A DNA stretch of 22,500 bases. It comes from Chromera velia (taxonomy: Eukaryota; Sar; Chromeraceae). Under the pieces are notes generated by a model. The model ran no database searches and was not told where the DNA came from. It saw only the letters and a program-made list of their open reading frames with translations. Shown piece after piece: positions 1-15,365 of this stretch. The stretch's first letter is position 1; each line of letters begins with the position of its first letter. The DNA lies in assembly GCA_018398765.1 (NCBI GenBank), contig JAHBMJ010000958.1:1-22500 (forward strand), in the 5' to 3' direction. The translations under genes were made by a program, and so were the position numbers.

Positions 1-213
1 TGTGCTACAGCAATATTTTGGCCCCCCAGATGAGTTCTCTCACTCACACTGCAGTAGAGAGAGCCCCAGTTTCTTTAGCTGACGCACAAGAGAAGAGAGC
101 AAGAGAGCAGAGAGAAGAAGAGAAAAAAAAAGACTGAACGGGAAAATGGCCTCCGCGTGATCCTCCCCGAAACAAAAAGAAAAAAAGAGAGAGAAAGTAC
201 AAAAAGAACTGAC

Positions 214-1566
214 CGCGACACACGCCTCGGGAGAGACCACTTCGGCCTTCTCCAGTTCCTCAAACACGACCTTGACCATCGGAAGGCCCTCCCCGTCAGT
301 GACTTTCGGCATCCCGGCCTTGAAGGCCTTCAGGACGCAGTCGCGAATCAGCTGTACGGAGGGAGAAGGGGAGGATCCCTCGTCCCTCTTGGCCAGAAAT
401 GCCTTGAGAAGGGGGGCAGCTTTCTGGCATGTCTGGCGGAGGGATGCTTCGGTTTTGTCGTTCTCTTCGAGGACGACGGCGATGACTTCTGCGGAAGCGG
501 CAGGGGCCTTCAGAGCGCTCTCATCCAACATCTCCTCGGCCTCTGAGGCAGTCTGCTTGGCATCCTTCCCACTCTTGAGGGCGGAGTGGACAAGGGAGGC
601 AAATTTCTGCCAGAGCTCTGGCTCGACTCCGGGGGGGATGGGTGTGCCAGAGGCAGAGGGCACACCGGTGGAGGTGGCTGAGGGGGGAGCTGCACCGCCT
701 GCAGGGGGGGCAGGGCGGTTCTTTTTCTTCTTCTGCTTCTTCTCCTTGTCCTCTTTCGGTTCGGGCTCGTCGTCCTTCTTGACTGCCATCAAGGAAGGGA
801 AGTCGGAGGCGTCCTTCGTTGGGGGGGGGCCTCTTCTCATCGGTCTGCTGTCGCTCTGCTCGCGTCTCTTTTCCTCCTCCAACACTCTGCGCATGCTCGG
901 AGGAACATAAGATCCCTTGGCATCCCTCTCGATCGCAGCAGCGCGGTCGATAGGACGATCGCGGTCGCCACCACGGGCGGGGGGGCCAGAGGCGGCGTCC
1001 ATCCCACGGAGGCGGTCTGCCACGCTGAGCTCGGCAGGCGCGTTCTCTTTGTTTTCCTTTGCATTCTCTTTGTTCTCATCAGGGCCACCCTTCATTCTGT
1101 CCTTCAAGCGAAGGTGGGCGGGTCTGTCGTCACGGGGGGGCTCCGGGCTGCGACGACGAGGGCGGTCACGTGAGTCGGACCGATCGCGGCCGCCATATCT
1201 CCCTCTGCCCCCCCGAGGAGAATCGTCTCTGTCTCTGTCGTACCTTCCCCTTCCGTACCGAGGAGGGGTCTCTGATCTCTTCCTGCCCCCCCCCCTCCAG
1301 TCTCTATCATCGTCTCCCCTTCCCACACGCCCCCCATCTCTATCACCATATCTCCCCCCCCCCCTCCTGTCCCCAAACCCGCCGTCTCGATCACCTCTTC
1401 CCCCTCCCGCCCCATCACGTCTCCAGTCGTCATTGTGAGCACGCCCCTCCTCCCGGGTGGTGCGCACAGCACCGCCTGAGTGGGACGGGAGCGCTTCGTC
1501 TCCAGCGCCAAGTTCACGCTGGAGGTCCAGAAGGTTCATCTTCTGCCCTTTCTTTTTTGGGGCCAT
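214..1566 (-). CDS. RG-rich protein with W2-like (eIF4G/eIF5-type) C-terminal region, 5' coding exon, partial
   Basis: The visible exon encodes 451 residues. I start it at the ATG at 1566 (MAPKKKGQKMNLLDL), because the 12 codons upstream look like 5'UTR. Residues about 40-160 are rich in RG, RD, GG and RR, an RNA-binding type of low complexity. Short motifs follow: SYVPPSMRR, then ASDFPSL and a Lys/Glu-rich stretch; motifs like these occur in eIF4-type and DDX3-type factors. Residues about 313-451 are helical and end in VVFEELEKAEVVSPEACVA. This resembles the last helices of W2 domains in eIF4G, eIF5 and eIF2B-epsilon, where the next residue is normally Trp. The exon ends in phase 0 at a GTCAGT donor (213 downward), so the gene continues to the left. 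A TGCAG acceptor at 54-49 would give only Cys-Glu-stop, so the true next exon may lie outside the window. Function in translation initiation is inference; an eIF4B-like factor is the alternative. Confidence 0.6.
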
Positions 1567-1844
1567 CTTGTCAAATTTTTCAATGAAAGCGCGTTGAAGC
1601 AAAAAGTAGATTCAGAGGAATCTCGCACACCGTAGACTTTCGTCTTATAAACTTTCGTATTGTTACGGATACGGTTTTGTGAAAGCAGAAGGCAGTTGGG
1701 TCAGGAATTAACGCGGACACGATCGAGAGGCACAAAAATTGGATGCGTTTCACGTTTCGCGGTTTCAGAAAGCTCGACAGCTGTGCCTCAGGCTTTTTTG
1801 TGTCGCGGAAGGACCATTGCACGACAATCTGTTACGTCGTAACA

Positions 1845-1918
1845 GCCTCCGTAGTTCAGTTGGATAGAATGTCTGCCTACGGAGTAGATGGTCGTGGGTT
1901 CGAATCCCGCCGGAGGTT
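1845..1918 (+). tRNA. tRNA-Arg, anticodon ACG
   Basis: The sequence folds into a complete cloverleaf without an intron. The acceptor stem is GCCTCCG with CGGAGGT (first pair G-U), the D stem GTTC with GAAT, the anticodon stem TCTGC with GTAGA around loop CTACGGA, and the T arm GTGGG-TTCGAAT-CCCGC. The discriminator base is T at 1918 and CCA is not encoded, as expected for a nuclear gene. Anticodon ACG (inosine at the wobble position) reads CGU, CGC and CGA. The internal A box (TAGTTCAGTTGG) and B box (GGTTCGAATCC) are intact. No run of four T follows immediately; the first is near 2095, beyond the adjacent repeat. Confidence 0.95.
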
Positions 1919-2137
1919 ATTTAAATGGCCCGGAAAGCGTAGCTGAGGGGCACTCACAAAGCCCACAAAGAGTTGAGGTGGGAGTGCGAGCCTTAATTGG
2001 ATTGGAAAATTAATCTGACGCACGCAGATTCATGCATGTCCCGGAAATAGAACTGAGAGGGCACTTAACAGAACGTGAGCAAAGGTGAAGTTAATTTTGA
2101 TCGCTTTCCGGGCCATTCGCACGGAGTGCGTCAGATT
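1919..2137. repeat. three-copy diverged repeat with foldback arms, abutting the tRNA
   Basis: A perfect 16-bp inverted repeat, AATGGCCCGGAAAGCG, lies at 1924-1939 and as its reverse complement at 2102-2117. A degenerate forward copy (GTCCCGGAAATAG, then AACTGAGAGGGCACT) lies at about 2037-2066 and matches 1927-1953. A second element, TCTGACGCAC, occurs forward near 2014 and reversed as GTGCGTCAGA at 2126-2135. The stretch is best read as two direct and one inverted copy of a unit of about 40-50 bp. It has no convincing ORF. It could be a small foldback mobile-element relic or a structured transcript fused to tRNA read-through. Confidence 0.6.
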
Positions 2138-2452
2138 CGCCTGTCTGCATGCGTGTGCGCACCGGGCGGCGGCAAAAAGCCTCATTCACTCACTGCCGTC
2201 CATCTGCCGTCCAGCCGTCTCCAAGAAACCGTGACGGCGTCACGGCGTCTTCACACATTCAGTGATTCGTACTTTCAAGTACGATCAGAAATCGACTGCA
2301 CAAGTCTGTGGGACGCATAGCAGACCCAACGAATACGCAAGAAAGGAGTTTAATTCCTGACTGAAATCACTCTCGCGTCTCTCCTTCAAACCGTCTCCAA
2401 ATTGGAAGAGTTCCGCCACTGAGAGCCACTCGTCACAGAGAAAGCAGGCACC
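2138..2452 (+). other. 5' flank and probable 5'UTR of the PRMT3-type gene
   Basis: There is no gene here. The stretch is of mixed composition with a short palindromic GTGACGGCGTCACGGCGTC motif around 2231-2250. It leads directly into a good start context (GGCACCATGG) at 2453. I see no clear TATA box. Confidence 0.4.
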
Positions 2453-8314
<5,862 letters not shown>

Positions 8315-9782
8315 CGCGCGTATGCGCTTCGAGCAGGAAAGAACCCAATGCAGAAGGAAGAGCTGTGGACAAGAAAGACCATGCAGTTTCGGGGCTTAAA
8401 AGGGGATTCTGGTCGACGAAGAAAACACGAAGCAGGCTTTAGTATATGGTAGCACGAAGTACTGATTTAAAGAACGAAGAGTGGCGTATGAACGTTCGTA
8501 GTTGGAGCAAGATGGGGAAACGGGGGCAGGGATAGAGGGGTGGAGAGCACGAGGTCAAGGATCAACAAGGAATTGGAAAGAGATTTGAAAAAACAAATGA
8601 CGTCTGAAAGAGTGTACTGTCAGCACACTGGTATGATGTTTAAAACTGTGGAATGTCGATCGGTCAATTGATCAGTCCGAGTCAGGCTGAGGTGGTCTTT
8701 GAATAAAATTAAAAGTATGTAACTTTTCCGCCTACTGCGAATCTAATAGAATCTAAATCAAATTCAGTACTAGATTTAGCAGAGGAGGGAAATCATATGG
8801 TTGATAGTTATACAGAAGAACTGCATTGATTCAGGCCCCAGGAAGACGTGTGTCAATTGCAGTAGATATAGCAACAAATAGCAATAAAAGACATGCTAAA
8901 AGATATATACACAAACAATTCTGTAAACTTAAGATTTATGTTTTAACAATTCAGATTTCTATTTTTCTGTTTTAACAAGAAATAACCAGGTATAATTAGG
9001 TTAGAAAAAAAAAATATTTTTGGAGCATAGGATTATGATTAGGATTAATGTCTGGAGGATTAGTCTCCCGTCCTAATGTCAAATGTCTGACGTATAAAAA
9101 TTCTGGATATAAATCTGCATTTCAATAGGTTCAATTTCGATTCCCTCACTTGTCGAGTCACCTAATAAGACTGAAATTCATTTATTTTTACCATTCAAGT
9201 TTTTTTTTTTAAAAAAATTTGAAGAGTGGCTAGTGCGCTCGGTAAGCGCACCCCTGCGCCCGCGGGCCGCGGCCCCGGAATCGTTCCCGCCCCCCCCCAT
9301 CCCTCTATCCTTATATAGCTTCGAACATCTCAAAAATTCCCAAAAATTAAAAGCAACGACACTATAACGACACTTCTGTCGCAGGTCAGACAGACGATGA
9401 CAGACGTCCTGCATCGTCCTGCGGTTGATCAGAAGAACCTTCGATTGTACGTATGTCACCTGCCTTTCTAGACATACCAGCCATTGCGTGCAGCAGGCTG
9501 ATTTGCTACTGTCTGGCAGATCTGATGTACTTTTCTGTCACCTAAAAGAGCAAGAGGGACAGAAGCACGGAACAACACTTCGACTGCAACAGCGCCCTGA
9601 ACGTTGACTTGCTGTCGCGGCAGCTAGCCGTGTCGTTGGGCCTTCTCATTCTGTCTTATTCTACTCACTGCAACACACTTCTGGAGCGTGACATTAACTC
9701 AAGGAACCCCATCTGGTTGAAGGGAGGAGTCCCAAGCCGTTTGTGTCCGCAGACTACTTCACTGCCTTACTTTGGCTCAGAT
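8315..9782. other. intergenic region: PRMT3 3' flank, AT-rich island, 5' flank of the next gene
   Basis: No convincing gene is present. A possible polyadenylation signal AATAAA lies at 8702-8707, about 390 bases after the PRMT3 stop, with a second at 8882. From about 8640 to 9220 the DNA turns strongly AT-rich, with A and T runs and no repeats I can assign. A GC-rich tRNA-like segment follows at about 9222-9290. The interval 9300-9782 holds the presumed 5'UTR or upstream exon of the next gene. Its reading frame is open back to 9546 without an ATG before 9783. Confidence 0.5.
9222..9290 (+). repeat. tRNA-like segment, possible SINE head
   Basis: AGTGGCTAGTGCGCTCGGTA resembles a Pol III A box and D arm, with a perfect 7-bp stem GTGCGCT/AGCGCAC. 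The stretch around GGAATCGTTCCC is a damaged B box. There is no proper acceptor stem or anticodon arm, so this is not a functional tRNA. A run of T then A precedes it. It may be a tRNA-derived retroposon remnant or a chance GC-rich hairpin. Confidence 0.3.
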
Positions 9783-11989
9783 ATGCCCCCCACCGTGTTG
9801 CTCCAGTTCGCCGCCCGACTTCAAACGGATGTAGACGGTTCGTACCTCCTGGATCGACTGGACTCTGCATGGCCCGTGGTGTTTGAGAGCTATGAGCCCA
9901 AAATCCTTGTGTCTGCCTTTCTTTTCCTGGCTGAAGGCTGAACGATAGACTGTGTCTGACTACGCCGTAGTCGGCGTTCGTCTTCCTGCGTCTCCGTCGT
10001 GTATCTGTCTGTGCACCGTTGCTGATCCTGCTGCCTCGTTGTTTCGTTCAGGTCGATTCGAGATCCACCTCGCTGCCGTGGAGGAGTGGGAGAAGGACTG
10101 GAGTTACGCCAAGACAGTGCGCATTCCTCTGTACTTCGTTGGGGATGTCCAGAGGACAGGGCTAGAGTCCAAGGTCGTGGGGTTTGAGGGAGCGTGGGAG
10201 AAGTACGAGTGGCGGCTGGTGCGACAAGTACCGCCCCACTTCCATCCAGTGCCAGAAGCCAGCCAATACGCAGCCAAAGGTAAATGCTTCAACAGTACGC
10301 TTTCCTTTCCTGCTGCATGCATTCACACGACCAAAGGTAGATGCGTCCGCTGCACTCCTAATTTGTCAGACTTTCCTGACGCGCGCTCGCGTACGCCCCA
10401 ACGGAAACGGGCACCCGAAAGACCTCAAAGCACACTCACAGCTTCTCCTTTACTTCGCACCCACCGAGGTTGCCTCATACGGATTCGTTCACTTGCCCAC
10501 CCATTCACCCTTCCGCTGAATCAGTCCCCGAAAACCACCTCCCCCCAATTCTGCAGGGAAAAAAAATTGCCAGCCCGTTCGAAAACTCCAAATGGACGAC
10601 GACGGAGGATCTGGTCCCCTCAAAAGAGTCTGGATTCAACACGCAGAGTTTGGTGCGTCCGTCAGCCTCAGGAAGCTTTCAATGGCTTGTTCTTCTGCAA
10701 TTCGCGACAACCCAAGTTGTCTGATTTTGTTTTTGTTCTTTCGCATTCCTGTTATCGAAACGGGGCAGCAGGCACTTAATTGTCTTATGTCCCTGCATGT
10801 GCCTGCCTGCCACCCTGAATTGCCTCGAGGGATAATCTGCATGGGCCCATGTCCCCATGTGCGTCGCTGCCTTGTGTCTCCCTTTGTCTGTGAACGCTCC
10901 TTTCCTCTCCCTCTCTGTCTTCCATCACCCACCCCTCCTATCTCTCTCACCACCACCCCTTCACGTCCCCCCCATTCTAGTCGCATTGGGAGTCCCAGAC
11001 TCCATCTAACCATCCGCACTCGCAATCGACAAGACGGTCAGCCCCCCTTGGGCAAGCATTTGAGTCGAACGAAGGAATGAATGAATGAATGAATGAAGGA
11101 ATGAAGGAATGAATGAATGAATCTGTTTCTGCAGGATCGTTCTCGCCGGACATAAAAAAATGTGGGAGGGGGCAGTGGAGATACCTGCGCACAGAGGAAT
11201 TGAGTGAGTCAGTCAGAGCCAGGCATGCAAATAATCAGTCAATTCCTTGCAGACTGCCCTTCCTTCCTGCCTGCGTGGAGACTCCGGGATCTCCTCAGGT
11301 GGAAGGGTTTGCGTGGTTTTCTTTCTCTTTTTCATCTGAGGTTTCTGTCTGGCCACTGATTTGTTGCTCAGTTTGCTGCGAGAGCTTTCTTCTGGGCATC
11401 GCTGTGCACCATCGGTCTTTGTGTGTTTTTGCAGGCCCTCCCCGCTGTGTGACTTGCTTCCGGTATTCTCAAGGGAAGGTCGGTCAGTCAGCCAGGCAAT
11501 GAGAGAATCGCATGCATGGTTTGTTTTGATGCAAAAGGAATTGGGAAAGTAGTGTTGTGTAAATCCTTCCTACCTTCCTTACTTTCTCATGTCGGGTAAC
11601 GTTGCATGATCGGGGAGGCTGGTCGACTCAGACTGATTGACTGCTCTGTCCGTCCGTCCGTCCGTCTCTCTGCCCGCCTGCGGGAAGAGAAAAGAAGACA
11701 CATGTGGTCTCTCTGTAGAAACAACACCACTCATTTTAATGCTTCACATGCCTGTGTACTTGCGTGCAGAAGGACGTGGAATGGTTCCAGGCTCCCGTCG
11801 CAGGTGGGTGAGCAGATCTTGTCTTGACTTCTATTGAGCAACCGCGGCTTGGGTTGGGTTGGGCAGAGCTTGTGTGAAAATCTCAAAAACAGTGATCTCA
11901 CGAGCGTTTTTTCTTTGTGTGTTCCTCCTTCGTTGGCGGCAATCTCACTTCAACGAGTGTTTGTCCTCTCCTCAGGCTTCTCCTGTGAA

Positions 11990-12023
<34 letters not shown>

Positions 12024-15000
12024 CCCCTCTCTCTCTCTATCTCTCTCTCTCTTAGACACTCACACATACATACACACATAGATACATACACACATAGATA
12101 CATCCATATTCCTGCTTGCAGAGGTCTGCGGTCTCACTCCTGAGAGGATGATGGGTGTCCTCAGGACTTCCCATTCCGATGCCGTCATGGAAGTGTTGAG
12201 GCTCCAGACGCTCCAAGGGGGGGTGCTGAAAGGCGGAGCGTCAGGAGGAACTGAGGGGATGATGGAGCCTGTGCGTCTGACTGCACTGACCCCCAAGAGA
12301 GAGGAGAACCCCCAGACAGAATGCCATCCATCGGTGAGTTGGTCCCTTGAATTTTTTTTTTGTTTGCTTTTGTCCTCTCATTGGGGGAGTGCCAACGGCT
12401 GACAATGATAAAGAGCCTTTTCTCAGTGAAGGGCACATAGGGGCACAAATCCCTGAAAGCAGGGGTCTCTTGTTGCAGCAAACCTGACTCAAAATAAGGG
12501 ATGCCTTCTCTCTGAAGAATTGGGCCAAAGACCAGATCCCCTGAACGTGCACGTGAACTGAATGTCACAGGCATGCGTCTCTGGGACCTCTCAAACAGGC
12601 CACTATTTCGTAATCCTGTTTTGCCTCTCCCCCATCGTCACTCAAGAATCTCTTCTGATTTCTTTTTTGTTTTCTTTGACTGGAAGTACAATTCTCTCTG
12701 AGTGCATGCGTGCAGTCAAAGGCGGCCAACGCTACACCATTAGATCCCAAGCGGTGCCCTGACGGGATTGTGATTGAGTGGGCCAAGCCTGGACCCTCCA
12801 CTGTCTTCGTCTGCGGTTCGTGGGACAAGTGGAAGGCCAGACTGCCGATGCAGAAGGAAGAGGGGGACAGATTCTTTATCACCCTGAGAGAAGGAACGGA
12901 ACTACCTCTGAGAGGAAAAGTATTCGAGTATAGATTCCTTCTCAACGGAACAGACTGGCAGTGCGACACAGACAAGCCCAGGATGAGGGACCCCAAAGGC
13001 CATGAGAATAACGTCCTCGATTTGGGGAAACTCCATTTCATCGGCACGTCGGGAACACCCGGTCAGTCAGTCAGTGAACAAAAAGGTAGAAGATCGACCA
13101 ACACGGCAAAAGTTTGAGCACTCATTTTAATTGTTTCTCTGCAGCGGTTTTGGCGAGTTCCATATTCGGTGCGTGGAGCCCCCGATCATCCGCCGGCTGG
13201 CTCTTTGCTTCTTGGCTGGCTTTGTGGGCTGACTCACTCACCCACTCACTGACTTCGACTTACTTGGGGGGGGAAGAAAGAACCAATGAAGAAGGACCAT
13301 CTGTTCGTTCAGTCAGTCACTCAGTCAGTCGGCCATTGAGTGAAGTGAAGACAATCAACCATAGCATGAGCTTTTATTTTTGTTCGGTTGGTTTCTTGCA
13401 GGTCCTGACCCTGCCCTTGGCACCCAGGTCCGAGAACCCGCCTGTGTCGCCCCTGACGCCTCCCCAACTTTGGAGATACCAGGTATCACCCCTGTTGCCT
13501 CTACTGCCATTGCGTTATCTCCTTCAGGGATCGCCCCATCCGTCTCCGTCTCCCCCCCAAAGAAGGGAGGGACCCCTGCCGGCAAAGCACAGGACTTCTG
13601 GGCGTGGTTCTGGTCGAAGCCTGCAGTGGAGCCCCCCTCGATGGATCAGAGGACGATGGCGGCCAGCGGGGAGCCCCCATTTGCGATGCGGGATGCCCTC
13701 AGTTGGCCCTGCTGTCGGAGGGGCTGCGGACTCTTGAAACCCAGTCAGTCAGTCAGCAAGGGAATTAAGATGATGGACGGGGGGGGGGGATGTTCATGAC
13801 CCTGCAGGGGCACGTGAAGAGGGAGAAAGAAAAAATAGATGGACGAGGGGAGAAATTGGATGTTTATTCCCGTTGGACTTTGCATTTAATGTTTTTGAAT
13901 TGCTGTATAGATAGACGAATGTGCAGACTGGGAGAATTTAAAACAAGCTGCAATTCGTTTTCTTAGAGATGTATAGTGAGCTGAATCGTCATTTGAATCG
14001 TCTGAGTGTTTGCCAGGCCGAAGAGAGAGACATTGAATGATGGATCCCTCTGAAGTCCTGTTCTGTCTCGTCGTGTACCTTCACCATTTTGTGAGCTTTA
14101 CTGTCGTTTCCCCCTCCTCTGTCTCTTTTATTCACTCTCAATGTTCCGTCTCTCTGTCTGGTCTCTTTTCCTTTCCTTTCGTTTCCTTTCCTTTCCGTGC
14201 AGACACCACAGTCCTGCAAAGACACATACCGGGAGCCCTCAAGTCTGCACCCCGACTTCCCGTTCCAGAGCAGAAGCAGGGGAACAGCTTGGTGGGAGTC
14301 AATTATGGGTCTCTGCTTGCGAGTGAGAGTCTGGTCTTCACCATCTGTGTCGGTAAGTAGATAGACACATCCATTCATCTGCATGGGGGGGGAGGGTCTG
14401 ATCGACAAATGGGGGAAATGCAACGACATGAGAATTGTCTGTGTCTTTCTTGTGGCTGCATGCTTTGGCTCATGCAAAGGGGATTCTTTTTGTTGTGCAT
14501 GTCTCGGCGAAAATCTTCAATTTCGTCTTCCGTCGTCCCTTCATTTTTTCTTTTCTCTTCGTCTTTCTGCTTTTCCCTCTTGACACCACGTTCCGCCTGT
14601 ACGGACAGAAGAAGCATGAAGCATGTGGACGGAAGGAGGCAATGAAGGAAGGCTGCATGCCGTTTCCTTCCTTCCTTCCTTCTTTCCTTCCTTCTTCTGT
14701 GCACGCACGTGCAGTTTACACAGAGGAGGGTCGAGGCAAACTTCCTCCTATCGACACCGAGAAGGCGGCTCGGCAGCTCAGGTGGATGGGAAGGCACGCT
14801 CTGAGGCCCCAGACTGGGTTGGAGGGTGGGAAGGCCGCCTGCCCCTGTCCCTGTGAGATTTCATTTCGGCACCCATGGGATAGAGCCCATTATGTGTGGG
14901 AGTCTGCTCCTCGGGTGGACGGGAGAGAGGTGAGGATGGTGGCTGTACCCATCCGCCTGGAGATGGCTGAGCCCGAGAAAGCAACTGAGGGGTGGGAGAT

Positions 15001-15291
15001 GATCGAGAGGGCATGTGAGAGACTTAGGGTTCAGAGGGGCAAGCCTCTGCAGTTTGATTGGACGGGCATGTTTGAGAGTTTCCAGAGCGCTTCTATCTCT
15101 TCAGGCGAATTTCTGACCGTGAATAAATTCGTTGACGGCATCGGAGAATTCGTCTTCAAATCTCTCAAGGGAAACATTCTTCTCACGGCTCGCCATGGAT
15201 ACAGTCAGTCAACACTTCAGTCAGACAGGCACCTAGAGTGTCTGCAGGTCGCTCAGCTCTGCATGCATCTGCCATATTTCGAGACGCGCGT

Positions 15292-15365
<74 letters not shown>

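Noticed and set aside
157-1586. Plus-strand ORFs over the first 1.6 kb.
   Set aside because: They are antisense shadows of the minus-strand RG-rich exon, with no domain and no splice logic of their own.
11135-11203. Alternative frame reading IVLAGHKKMWEGAVEIPAHR, which looks like a CBM20 strand.
   Set aside because: It leaves phase 2 at the only usable donor and cannot be joined to the following exons without a stop. The other open frame (SFSPDIKKCGRGQWRYLRTE) fits both neighbours.
11253-11298. Possible extra exon between a TTGCAG acceptor and a CAG/GTGGAA donor.
   Set aside because: It changes phase by one and breaks the chain when the exon at 11135 is included. It works only if that exon is skipped, so it is at best an alternative.
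14037-14090. ATG with a short open exon that could start a separate gene.
   Set aside because: Its GTGAGC donor leaves phase 0, but the next exon needs phase 1; the upstream GTCAGT donor at 13744 fits.
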